Shown piece by piece: positions 1 through 10,289 of a stretch of DNA of 64,000 nucleotides. Origin of the DNA: Neostapfia colusana (Eukaryota > Streptophyta > Magnoliopsida > Poales > Poaceae); assembly GCA_030760725.1 (NCBI GenBank), contig JASWHV010000012.1, positions 84,332,968 through 84,396,967 on the forward strand. Reading direction: 5' to 3'. Within the stretch, counting starts at the first letter, position 1. Every line of letters begins with the position of its first letter. The notes below the pieces were generated by a model that did not search any database, was not told the origin of the DNA, and saw only the letters and a program-made list of their open reading frames with translations. The position numbers and the translations under genes were made by a program.

Positions 1-3000
1 TAGTGGAACCTTACTTTCAAGTTTTAGCAGCAGTTTGTGGGGAACCTTACGCTAAGGCACATGAGAGAGCCGCAATCAAACAAGAAACGCATTTCTCTCA
101 TGTACTTTGCCCAAAGTTGAAAAGAACTTTAGTTAGCTCTAACTACAGCATATCATTAACAATCAATGTCCATAATTCAATCAGCAACATTTTATCATGT
201 GACTAGCCTGTTCTTTCTATGTCACGGTACAGTGAACAAATGGTACTCACTGACCGCGAGGGACGGCGATTATAATTGATTTACACCTGCAGGGTTACCC
301 GAACAACCCGTCACGTACGCCCGTACTCGATGTTGCCTACAACAACCATCACGGACGCCGTACGCGACTACCTTTCACCCGTTAGCCAAATGTTGAACCG
401 GTCCAATCGTCCCGAGCAAGAGGTCTCTGCACGCGCATCTCAGTGCCGCCAGCCGATTTACACCTCGAGCTCTCAACCTACCCTCTGAACGATCAGCTAT
501 GCCTCAACACCCAGCTACCCGAGTTACATCAGTTTCCCGGTTCCCATATAGCCGGTAGGTCTTCGGTACTGTTCTAGCTTGTTCAACAGGCCCGCACACG
601 GCTCGGTCCTCAATCGACACAAGCGGAGCTACAGCACACAGGCCCCAAAGTCCTGCTGCCCTTACTCTCCGCTTGGTCTCATTTTCTTGCCATGTGTTTC
701 ATGTGCTAACCCTACCCGAGTCGAGTGCCTCTAGCCTATGCTCGCGAGTAGTTCCAGCTACTCGACTTGTACCGAATCCTACACTATCTTAGCATTGCAG
801 TAACTAACGGGGTTGCAATCCTAAACCCAACCCATGGTGCTCTTGGCTATGCAATTGGGTTTCCAAACAAGACTCTAATGCAAGGAATAAAGTACTCAAG
901 TATGTGCTCAAAACAATAAAAATTTGTAAAAAGGTTAATGCAAACCGGAGCTTGCCTTGCTGCTCTTGGTCGTAGGCTAGCTGTTCCTCCAGAGTAACGA
1001 AGTCTAGGACTTCGGGTTCCTCCTCGACCTTAGCGACTACATGTTAGAAGAAACATATGTATCAATTTAAATGTGTTTGTAGTAACTTTTAAACTTGTGA
1101 AGCTTCTAAGCCCCTCTAGACAGACTTAATGACTGTGAAACTTTTACTGGGGCTTGGTTACAACCTAACTAGAAACTTGGTCAAGTTTTAGTTGCAGTCA
1201 AGCTCATTTGAGCCCTCCACAATTAATTATGTACTTGACCTTAATTGAAGGCTTTTAGGGTGTTCTAAGGATTTTCATGAAACAAACTATGGATTTCTGA
1301 AAACTAGATTTTCAGGGGTTTCTAATAGAGTTGGTCTCACTTAATTTGAAGGTTCCTAGCTAAAGATATGAGCTAAACAATTTCAGAGAAAATTCTGAAA
1401 ATGTTTCTGAATATTTTCTATTTTCTCTGGAACAGTTTTACTAATCACACCATTAGGTGGATCAAATTAGCTCAAATGGGTCTGAAATTTTTATGGTAGT
1501 TCAGGGATATTTTGGTGAACATCCTAGCAAAATTTCAGAATTTTCCTCCAAAGGATTCTCCAGTTAAAATTCCAAACATTTTAAATTTGAGGAATTAATT
1601 CTGTAGAATTAAGGAATTTCATGAAGTGAAACTTGATTTGCTGGAAAGTGCTCAGAGAGCTGAATCCAGAAAAATTTGGTTCACTCGATTTGGAGCTTTC
1701 TAGCCAAAGTTATGAGGATTTGAAGTTTGAAGGAAATCTGAAAATCGGGGAAAAGTTTAAACTCGCGCGTGGGCCCAGGGGACACGCGTTGCACGCCGAG
1801 GCGACAGCACACCGCGGCCCACAATGATTTTGCGTGCCAGCACACCCGATCCCGGCCGCAGCCAGATCCCGATTCAAAATATCTCCCGCTGACAGCTGGG
1901 GTCCACCCCCTTCTTCAACCTCGCGACGCCCGCGCTCCGCCGCCGAGGGACCTCGCCGGAGAGCTCGCCGCCGGCTTCTGTACAGCTCCAAACTTCTCGA
2001 TTCTGGCCGCCCCTGCCTACTTTTACTCGGGGAACAGGATTCTAGGGTCAGCTGCTCATGACAATGGCCGGAGCATGGTCGGCGACGAGCCGCCACCTCC
2101 GAACGACTTCGGCCATGTCGGATGACTTCCCTAGCACCTCAACTACTTGGGAAACCGGTCGGGGATTACCAGTGGACCTCAGAGAAGGTCGACATGAACT
2201 CGAGGCAGCTCGGGGAAGGCCCGAAATAGGTCCTCACCATGCGCCCGATGCCGCCTGTTCATTCCGCCATTGGTAGACCCCGAATTACGCCGGGTACAGA
2301 GGTTCTCCGGCCCAGAGTTGTGAAGGCAACTTGTGCGCTACCGTGTCTAGCTTGTGTGAGAGCGGCTTGAGGCCCTCTAATCCTTTCTAGAGCACGAATT
2401 AAACAGAATCATACCCGAAGGTCGTTCTGCACACAGAAAGGGGAAAAGTGGAAATTCGCCGCCGGTGAGCAACCACTCGAGCTGTGGCTCGGGGATGAGC
2501 AGCACCGGTCACCAGCGCGTCCAAGGGTGCCTTGGCTCGGGCGTCTCAACGCCCTGGTTGGGCTGTCCACGGGAGCCCGAGGTGCGGCGGTTCCAAGTCC
2601 CGAATTTGATCTTTCGGCACAGCCGATATCAATCGGTTTCAACGAAATTCTAGCAGCGGGGAGGACGGAGGAGGTATCTAGTACCTTGCTGGGGTTCTGG
2701 AGTGGACGGAGGGAGCTGTGATCGGCGTTCTCCGATTGATTCCGAGCTGCGGAAAACTTCGGCCGGCTCTAAGTTCTTGCGGGGAAGAACGGCGATGCCT
2801 CGGCCGAGGAGGGGGGCAGGCGCCTTAAGAAGGCTCTGCACCGCCTCACGCCCGTGCGTAGGCAAGCAGCTGCTGGCGCGGCGGCTGTCCTCGGTGGCGA
2901 TCGCAGCGGCGGCTCGGCAACCCGAGTGAGAAAAGTCTCAGTCGGTTTGATCTGAGCAGTGGATGACATGTGGGACCTACTTCCAGTTTTAACCTCTGAA

Positions 3001-3588
3001 ATTTACTCCTAATCACTGTTGTAAACAGTGATCCCCATAGTACCCCTGGTAATTCAGATTATCCACCCATGAACCATTTGAATTGATCAAAGTTCAAATT
3101 GGGTTTGGTTTGAGTGAATTTAAGCACAAGTGCAGTTTTGAATTCAAATGAAGTTTGAATTTGTCCCACTTAGCTCATGTCAAGATCAACTCCAAATGGA
3201 GTGAAAATTGGTGTGTGGGCTCACAAAAATGTGCTGAGTAAGAATATGCCTCCCACTTTTAAATTCATGGGATAAAAAACAGTTTGAATTTGAATATGGT
3301 TTCAAACTGCCCTCTTCCTAATTACACCCAAAATGACCTCAAAAAGGTTTTGAATTTGGGTGAAACTTGGCATGGACATCCTTAGCAAAGTGTAGGAGTT
3401 TTCATATGTCCAGCCCATCTATATCACATGTGGGAAATACCACTTTTGCAATATGTGAGTTTCTTCTCTAATGAGCATGTTGATAATTGTTACTTGCTCT
3501 TCATTTGTGTTCATCATCCTTCCTCACATGAGGTGTGTGGTGTGGTGATGAACACTGCAAATGTGTGTCAAAAACTGAGGCCCTTACA
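1..3588 (-). repeat. 3' LTR of element A (partial, cut by window start)
   Basis: Nearly identical to 11331-14910. It ends at 3588 in CCCTTACA, which read on the minus strand is the LTR start TGTAAGGG. The first ~450 bases of the full LTR (plus-strand left end) lie outside the window. A GC-rich block (about 1750-2950) is flanked by AT-rich sequence. Open frames on both strands in the GC-rich block have no recognisable domains and I do not regard them as genes. Confidence 0.95.
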
Positions 3589-3602
3589 TTCCTCCCCCCT
3601 TA
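3589..3602 (-). other. Polypurine tract of element A
   Basis: On the minus strand this reads TAAGGGGGGAGGAA and directly abuts the 3' LTR start TGTAAGGG. It primes plus-strand DNA synthesis. The same tract is found next to the 3' LTRs of C (23368-23380) and D (40167-40179). Confidence 0.92.
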
Positions 3603-3606
3603 AAAG

Positions 3607-3623
3607 AATCTCGTCCCGAGATT
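3607..3623 (-). other. Short perfect hairpin beside the polypurine tract (A)
   Basis: On the minus strand it reads AATCTCG-GGA-CGAGATT, a 7-bp perfect stem with a 3-base loop, a few bases upstream of the polypurine tract. The identical motif occurs at 23347-23363 (C) and 40145-40161 (D), where the rest of the 3' untranslated region differs. Confidence 0.7.
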
Positions 3624-3657
3624 ACAAGGTGAAAATGAGAGAGAGGACGGTGGAAAA

Positions 3658-6600
3658 TTACCGGATATGCGACGTGAAAACTTCGGGGTAGTTAGTGCGA
3701 AGGAATTCTTCGCTCTCCCATGTCGCTTCGTCCATGGAGTGATTACTCCATAGAACCTTGTAGAACCACAACGTACGGTTGCGTGTGGTTCGGGCCTTTT
3801 CATCAATAATCTGCACCGGTTCCTCCCGATAGGTGAGATCCGGTTGCAGTTCTTCAATGTCTTCCAGCTGAACGGTAGTTGATAGCTTGAGACAGTTCCT
3901 CAGCTGGGAAATGTGAAAGATGTCGTGCACACCGGAAAGTGCTTCTGGTAATTTCAGCTGGTATGCCACTGATTCACATCTTTCGGTAATCTGGAATGGA
4001 CCGATGAATCGGGGTGCTAACTTTCCTCTCACCCCAAATCTGTTTACGCCCTTCATTGGAGACACCCGTAGGTATACGTGATCTCCAACTTTGAATTGTA
4101 ATGGGCCCCTTCTCCGGTCCGCATACTGTTTGTGTCGGGATTGAGCGGCTTTTAGGTTTGCTTGAATCAGTTGAACCTTTTCTTCCGCGTTGTTGACTAG
4201 GTCAATCCCGAAGGTAACCCTTTCGCCAGACTCACACCAGTTCAATGGTGTGCGGCATTTCCTACCGTATAGCGCCTCGTAGGGCGCCATCTTGATGCTG
4301 GCTTGGTACCCATTGTTGTACGAGAACTCAGCTAACGGCAAGTAATCATCCCAATTCTTGCCGTGGTTGATAGCGCAAGCTCGTAGCATATCTTCTAGAA
4401 TTTGATTTACCCGCTCGGTTTGTCCATCCGTCTGCGGGTGGTATGCTGAACTACGGATCAGCTTCGTCCCCAAGGCAGCGTGCAGCTGCTCCCAAAAACG
4501 GGACACAAATAAAGTGCCCCGATCCGATATGATAGTACGGGGTACGCCGTACAAGCATAGGATCCGTGAGAAGTATAGTTCAGCGTACTTCTTGGCGTTG
4601 TAGTTGGTGTTGACTGGGATGAAATGGGCAACTTTGGTGAGCCGATCGACGATCACCCACACAGAATCATGTTTCTGCAAGGTGGTGGGTAAACCGACGA
4701 TGAAGTCCATGCTCACGTCCTCCCACTTCCAGGAAGGAATGCCCAGTGGTCGCAGCAGTCCCGGTTTCCGCATGTGGTCTGCCTTCACCCTTCGACATGT
4801 ATCACACTCGGACACGTATTTTGCAGTCTCACGCTTCATCCGTGTCCACCAAAACTTGCTTTTGAGTTCTTGATACATTTTGTTGCTGCCGGGGTGAATA
4901 GAAAACTTTGATAAGTGAGCCTCATCAAAGATTTTCTTCCGTAACTCCGGGTTACGGGGTACGACGATCCGGTCCTTGAACCATAGGACGCCGTCTTCGT
5001 CCTTCCGGAAACATTTCAACTCCCCACTGTCTACACGTCTCCGTAAATGTGACATGCCCTTGTCATTCTTCTGGGCTGCCTCTATCTCTTCACGGATGGT
5101 GGGGATCAAAGCTAGGTTGTAGAGAGCTCCGTGTGGAATCACATGTAGTGGTGGTTCGCTCTCTTCCAACGGTGTGATGGTCAGAGTATTGACGTGTGAC
5201 TTGCGGCTCAGCGCATCTGCCACTACGTTTGCCTTGCCCGGATGATAATGGATCTCTATCTCGTAATCCTTTATCAGTTCTAACCATCTTCGTTGCCTCA
5301 TGTTCAGCTCCTTCTGAGTGAATATGTACTTGAGGCTTTTGTGGTCGGTATATAAATGTACGAGGTTACCGAGTAGGTAGTGCCTCCACATTCTGAGTGC
5401 GAGTACCACGGCAGCGAGCTCCAAGTTGTGAGTTGGATAATTTTGCTCATGGTTTCTAAGCTGCCGTGATCCATACGCGACCACTCTTCGGTCTTGCATC
5501 AGCACACATCCGAGCCCAATGCCGGATGCATCGCAGTACACATCGAACGGTTTTGTTGTGTCTGGCTGCTCCAAAACCGGTGCTGATGTCAGGTGCTTGA
5601 CTAAAGCCTTGAATGCTGCTTCACATGTTGGACTCCAAACATATTTGGTAGCCTTCTTCAGCAGCTCTGTCATTGGCTTGGCAATTTTCGAGAAGTTCGG
5701 AATGAACCTCCGATAATATCCCGCGAGTCCGAGGAAACTCCGTACCTCGTGAACAGTTCTCGGGGATTTCCAGTTCAGCACTTGAGTGATCTTGCTCGGG
5801 TCCACAGCGATACCCTCCGCTGAGATGATATGCCCGAGAAAAGGTACTTGCGATATCCAAAACTCGCATTTGCTGAATTTTGCGTATAACTTGTGATCCC
5901 GCAGCCGTTGCAAGACTATACGCAGATGTTTCTTGTGATTTTCCTCTGACTTGGAATATACCAGGATGTCATCGATGAAGACCACGAAAAACTTGTCCAG
6001 CTCCGGCATGAATACCGAGTTCATCAAGTACATGAAGTGAGCTGGAGCATTGGTGAGGCCGAAGGACATAACCAGGTACTCATAAAGTCCGTACCTCGTC
6101 GAGAAAGCCGTCTTCGGAATGTCCTCAGCCCTTATCTTAATCTGATGGTACACAGATCTTAAATCCATCTTGGAAAAGATCTTTGCTTCGACCAACTGAT
6201 CAAACAACATGTCGATCCGAGGCAACGGGTACTTGTTCTTGATGGTTACGGCATTTAATGGATGATAGTCCACGCAAAGCCGCAACGTCTCATCCTTCTT
6301 CTTGACAAATAATGCCGAACAGCCCCATGGCGAGGAGCTCGGCCTAATAAAACCCTTCTCCAGAAGGTCCGTGAGCTGAGTCTTCAATTCAGCCAATTCC
6401 TTGGGCACCATCTTGTACGGCCTTCGGGATATTGGCATGGTTCCTGGTGCAAGTTCAATCTTGAACTCCACCTCTCTATCAGGCGGCATCCCCGGCAAAT
6501 CATCCGGGAATACGTCAGGGAACTCTTGGACCACTGGAATATCTTCCAATCTAATGGTTGTGGACTGATAGACACTTGGAAGTTTTATTTCTGGACTGTC

Positions 6601-7083
6601 CAGAAATAAGGAGTGAGAACCGTGCACTTCTGAGTTTAAGTGCACGACTCGAAGGACGGTGTCTAAAACAGCGCCGTGGCGGGTTAACCACGACATCCCT
6701 AAGATGACATCGACCTTTTGTCCCTCTAAGATTATGAGAGACGTAGGGTAAACTCTACCCTCTAAGCACAATGGCGCTTTTGGGACCATCATGCTTGCTG
6801 AAATTTTCCCACCCGGTGAACAGATTACATAAGGACTATTGGTGGGTAGTGTTTGCAAGCTATATTTATCAATGAAAGCTTGGCTAATGAAGCTCTGCGT
6901 GGCGCCTGAATCAAATAATATTATGGCAGGATGCTGGTGGAGTTGGAACATACCCGCAAGGATTGGCTCGCCCTCTGGCACATCCTCAATGGCGAGCTGG
7001 TGGACGGTGCCGGGCCTAGGGTTTGCCCGCCGCGCATTAGTAGGGTTCCTGGGTTGATTCCTCCCCGGAAACTGTGGTGCCAC
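3658..7083 (-). CDS. pol: pol polyprotein of element A (PR-RT-RH-IN-chromodomain)
   Basis: This open frame of 1141 codons is in the same frame as gag and follows directly after gag's in-frame TGA, so it starts as a continuation (first codon GTG) and not as an independent ORF. Domains in order: aspartic protease with DSGA at residue ~58; reverse transcriptase with the FIDDILVYSK active site; RNase H with DASGIG and TDHKSLKYIF; integrase with an N-terminal HHCC zinc region, a core with DFIVGL, SDRG and QTERVN as the D-D-E triad, and a GKLAPRFIGPF region; and a C-terminal chromodomain (FYKVLWSNHSMDEATWESEE). Length and order fit a Tekay chromovirus pol. Compared with element D, RT has RSVYHQI instead of RSGYHQI and DYHPLN instead of DYRPLN, so even if translated the enzyme may be impaired. 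Confidence 0.93.
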   Translation of the reverse strand: MAPQFPGRNQPRNPTNARRANPRPGTVHQLAIEDVPEGEPILAGMFQLHQHPAIILFDSGATQSFISQAFIDKYSLQTLPTNSPYVICSPGGKISASMMVPKAPLCLEGRVYPTSLIILEGQKVDVILGMSWLTRHGAVLDTVLRVVHLNSEVHGSHSLFLDSPEIKLPSVYQSTTIRLEDIPVVQEFPDVFPDDLPGMPPDREVEFKIELAPGTMPISRRPYKMVPKELAELKTQLTDLLEKGFIRPSSSPWGCSALFVKKKDETLRLCVDYHPLNAVTIKNKYPLPRIDMLFDQLVEAKIFSKMDLRSVYHQIKIRAEDIPKTAFSTRYGLYEYLVMSFGLTNAPAHFMYLMNSVFMPELDKFFVVFIDDILVYSKSEENHKKHLRIVLQRLRDHKLYAKFSKCEFWISQVPFLGHIISAEGIAVDPSKITQVLNWKSPRTVHEVRSFLGLAGYYRRFIPNFSKIAKPMTELLKKATKYVWSPTCEAAFKALVKHLTSAPVLEQPDTTKPFDVYCDASGIGLGCVLMQDRRVVAYGSRQLRNHEQNYPTHNLELAAVVLALRMWRHYLLGNLVHLYTDHKSLKYIFTQKELNMRQRRWLELIKDYEIEIHYHPGKANVVADALSRKSHVNTLTITPLEESEPPLHVIPHGALYNLALIPTIREEIEAAQKNDKGMSHLRRRVDSGELKCFRKDEDGVLWFKDRIVVPRNPELRKKIFDEAHLSKFSIHPGSNKMYQELKSKFWWTRMKRETAKYVSECDTCRRVKADHMRKPGLLRPLGIPSWKWEDVSMDFIVGLPTTLQKHDSVWVIVDRLTKVAHFIPVNTNYNAKKYAELYFSRILCLYGVPRTIISDRGTLFVSRFWEQLHAALGTKLIRSSAYHPQTDGQTERVNQILEDMLRACAINHGKNWDDYLPLAEFSYNNGYQASIKMAPYEALYGRKCRTPLNWCESGERVTFGIDLVNNAEEKVQLIQANLKAAQSRHKQYADRRRGPLQFKVGDHVYLRVSPMKGVNRFGVRGKLAPRFIGPFQITERCESVAYQLKLPEALSGVHDIFHISQLRNCLKLSTTVQLEDIEELQPDLTYREEPVQIIDEKARTTRNRTLWFYKVLWSNHSMDEATWESEEFLRTNYPEVFTSHIR

Positions 7084-8211
7084 TCAGCCGCCTTGCCTCT
7101 CGGGGCAACTGCTCGCGAAGTGTCCTGGACGACTACACTTGTAACATGTGTCCACTGCCGGTGTAGTGCTCGGGGGACGAAAGCCCGGCATGCGTTGCTG
7201 AGGTGCAACCGCACGCGACATCGCCCGCTGCTGCTGCTGTTGTTGCGGTGGTACTGGCAGCGCCGGCCTGAATACCGGTGACGAGTACGGCCTGCGGAAC
7301 GGCATCGACCGCTGTGGTGGCTGCCAGCGTGGACCTGATGGTGGGCGATTCACCATCCGAAACTTCTGAGAAGGACCGCCTCCTTCTCCGCTGCTTTGCG
7401 GCGCGCTTCGCTTTCGCTCTGCCGCCGCCAACTCCTTGCCGGAGTCCTCCTGAACAATCACAGCATCAATGATGTCGTTGAGGCTGCCGCGATTGAACAT
7501 CGCCAACTTGTCCTTCAGGAGCGGGTTAAGCCCCTGGTAAAAATGGTCCCGCCGCTTCTCGTTGGTATCAGCATGATACGACGCATATAGCGCGAGATCG
7601 TTAAACGCCCTGGAGTATTCCAGCGCGTTCCGGCTCCCTTGTTGCAGGTGTAAGAACTCCTGCGTCTTCCTCTTCATCAGACCTGGCGGTATATGATAGG
7701 CCCTGAAGGCCGTCCGGAACTCCGCCCAGGTCATCACTCGGTCGGTGGCCTGTGAAGCACAGAAGTTGGCCCACCACGCGCTCGCGGATCCTTGGAGCTG
7801 CTGGACCGCGAACTGAGTTTTGCACTGCTCGCTGATTTGGAGCAGCCCGAACTTCATCTCTATGGCGCGGAGCCAGTTGTCCGCGTCAAGTGGTTCATCT
7901 GCCCTTGAGAATACAGGGGGATGAGTCGCCAGGAAGTCGGAGTAGGAGCTCTGTTGGCGCTCTTCACGATCTTGACGTCTCTCTGGGCGAGACGTATTGG
8001 CGATGAGAGTCTGCAGCAACTCCGTGTGCTGCTGATGCGAGCCCGCCATTGCCGCGACGATGTCGGCCAATGTAACCGTTGGCAGTGGCGGTGGCGGTGT
8101 TTGCTGTTGCTGTTGCTGCTGCTGTCCCGAGGAGTCCTCGGGAGGTGGTTGGGAGGTCTCTCCCCCTTGACTGGTACCCCCAATGTCAGGGTTGGCACGA
8201 GTACGCGTCAT
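7084..8211 (-). CDS. gag: gag of element A, ending at an in-frame TGA before pol
   Basis: Structural protein of the virus-like particle, 375 codons from the chosen ATG (8211), which begins MTRTR like the gag starts of B and D (MVRTH, MVRTR). An upstream in-frame ATG at 8241 exists, but it lies before a splice-acceptor-like TTTCAG that ends one base before 8211. A proline/glutamine-rich N-terminus is followed by the retrotransposon gag core (the WANFCASQA and FRAYHIPPGLMKRK regions) and a CCHC zinc knuckle, CYKCSRPGHFASSC, near the C-terminus. In element D the same region reads straight into protease; here a TGA codon (7086-7084) interrupts it, most simply a CpG transition. Programmed readthrough is possible but less likely. 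Confidence 0.92.
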   Translation of the reverse strand: MTRTRANPDIGGTSQGGETSQPPPEDSSGQQQQQQQQTPPPPLPTVTLADIVAAMAGSHQQHTELLQTLIANTSRPERRQDREERQQSSYSDFLATHPPVFSRADEPLDADNWLRAIEMKFGLLQISEQCKTQFAVQQLQGSASAWWANFCASQATDRVMTWAEFRTAFRAYHIPPGLMKRKTQEFLHLQQGSRNALEYSRAFNDLALYASYHADTNEKRRDHFYQGLNPLLKDKLAMFNRGSLNDIIDAVIVQEDSGKELAAAERKRSAPQSSGEGGGPSQKFRMVNRPPSGPRWQPPQRSMPFRRPYSSPVFRPALPVPPQQQQQQRAMSRAVAPQQRMPGFRPPSTTPAVDTCYKCSRPGHFASSCPERQGG

Positions 8212-8484
8212 TCTGAAATTCAAAACAGCAGCGATTAGCACATGTCTTACTTAAAATTTCCATAAGCAACGGTAGGTATTGAAGTGACCCATGGTTAATT
8301 TGCACAACATTCACATATATCGATAAAGTATAAACTTTATACAAGATACATTATTCTCGGGTCTCCGAGAAGTCGTGCTCATGTCGTCACTACTTATACA
8401 TACGCTACTGTCTACACGACATGTCACCGATTACAAAAGTTGGGTTACACTACCCTGGCTGCCCTACATGGCAACTATAACCCC
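8212..8484 (-). other. Spacer between extra ORF and gag with 3' splice-site-like end
   Basis: No ORF on the sense strand. On the minus strand it ends in TGAATTTCAG one base before the gag ATG, a good match to a plant 3' splice site (pyrimidine-rich, then CAG). Candidate donor-like GTAAGA lies about 30 bases upstream. Splicing is inferred, not shown. Confidence 0.5.
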
Positions 8485-9429
8485 CTACTCGGAGTAGAAC
8501 TCGACCTCCTGCGGGTCGTCCTCCTCCGGTACCTCTGCTGGTGGCTCTGGATCTACCACCTCTTCCCCCATTCCGGGTTCTCCCATTGCTGGAAGACCCA
8601 AGACCACCGGTACGCCTAACACCGGAGGTACGAGGTCCTGCAATGCATGCACCTCGTCCATAGCCTGGTTGTAGTCCTCTTCCCAGCCTTGTCCTTCCTC
8701 AATAGCGTCGTCCCGCTCTTGAGCAAGGTCCTCATTCTGTTGGGTTAGTGTCTGCACCGGCTCTTGCAACGCCGTGATGTCAACACGGCTCTTCTTCTTT
8801 GCCTTCTTCAGACGACGCAACTGATTGTGTTGTTAATTCAGTCGCTTGATCATCGGAAGGAGCACATTGCGGAGTGCGCTGTGAGCACTCTCGAAATGGT
8901 CTCCACGGCTTGTGCTCTCCTTGAGCTTTGTGGCGAGATGCTCCGTATGAACAGGTTGGCTTTCCATCACGGCATTTTCCGCCCTCATCTGGAGGCTAAG
9001 GTTTGCCTCCACGGGGTTGTACCTTGGGCAACTCGGGTTCGTTGCCTCCCGGTACCTCTCTCCCCACACATGCTGAGCTCGTCCCTCCACCGGAATGAGC
9101 GCGTATGGAGTACCCTCCATAGCTTGCACGTGTAGTTGGCAGAAACGTGACATAGTGTCACGGGCTGCCACTTGCCACACCCCTTCCGGTTGTCTTCCTC
9201 TCACCGTGACGGTGAACGGCACCCAACCGGGTGGCGTAGGTCCTGCAGGGACTTCGACATGGATTGTCCACGTCTTGTTCCCCTCTTCGCCTTCTTCCTT
9301 GGCGAAGTACTGTGGCATCTGATTGTACCCGAAATATTGGAGCATTTGCCACAATGCTTCCGGGTAGCCGCTACGGTCAGAACAGTGGGAAACCACCCAC
9401 CCGTTCTCCAACTGTTTATCTGCTGCCAT
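8485..9429 (-). pseudogene. Additional sense ORF upstream of gag, one in-frame stop
   Basis: An ORF of ~314 codons on the element's sense strand between 5' leader and gag, interrupted once by TAA (8835-8833), a change consistent with a single transition from CAA. The N-terminal part (9429-8833, starts MAADKQLENGW) is a globular-looking region with SGYPEALWQMLQYFGY and a WQVAARDTMSRFCQLH segment. The C-terminal part (from 8832) is charged and probably coiled coil (LTQQNEDLAQERDDAI), then an acidic proline-rich tail. I recall hypothetical grass proteins with similar W-Q-x-A-A patterns but can assign no function. The ATG immediately follows TTTTTACAG, a strong splice-acceptor-like sequence. Elements B and D have no ORF at this position. 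Typical Tekay elements carry only gag and pol, so this is an accessory gene or a captured sequence. Confidence 0.75.
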
Positions 9430-9432
9430 CTG

Positions 9433-10289
9433 TAAAAATATATTTCAGAATCGTCAAATATTTATTTAAACAGTAAACCTCTGAGTTATAACATAAAACA
9501 TGTCATTGAACCCATAAAACTTGGAAACATAGTTCAAATTTTTAAACAAATTTGACTACTGATCTGCTGTTCCCATGACAGCCCTGACCAGTTTCCATTT
9601 CAACCTGATTTAGGCCATGTTAAAAGCAAAACTAACTCTGGAGCTCAACATCAAAGTTAAAGTTAACTTCAATAGCTTTCCAGAAAGTATTTGATTGGCC
9701 TAATATCTGTATGGTTCAAAAGTTATGAGATGTCAAAGTTAACAGAATTTCTGGAAACAATTGGACAGCACCTCCCTGCCTTAGGTACTGATTTGATCCA
9801 AGAATCCCAGTTACTTCTGTTCCTAATCTGACAAAACTTTCTGTTACAAAGTTGTAACCTATCTCATAAGCTTTCCAGAACTACCTCATTTTCTATTTTT
9901 GGATTTTTATGCAGGAAGTTATTCTTAATTTACAGAGAGTCTACAGAGAGTCTTTACTCTGTCCTGTTTTCTGGACAGTTTCAACTCTACTGCATTTTTC
10001 GAGTGGTTAAGGGATGAAACAACTCTGGAACTCAACAGAAAAGTTGTAAAGCTCTTCCAAAGCTTTCGAGAAATGTATCATATGACCCCAACCTCAAAAG
10101 AACTCAACCTCTAACCTCTGATTAACTTCAGTCTTGATTCAGCTGAAAACAGAGTGCTCTGTCCTTAACAACCTATAAGTAGAAAACTTATTAACTTTGA
10201 ATATCCTGTTCAAGGGAAGGAGTTACATCAAGTTTTACTACTTTGGATCAAAACCTTCCAGTTTTTACAATGAAGTTGTTCATTTAGTT
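9433..10289 (-). other. AT-rich untranslated region of element A upstream of extra ORF
   Basis: No coding frame. Parts resemble the corresponding untranslated regions of B (about 16720-17300), C (19074-19600) and D (about 34680-35280), for example the shared AAAGTTAACTT-type stretches. On the minus strand it ends in TATTTTTACAG directly at the extra ORF's ATG. Confidence 0.7.
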
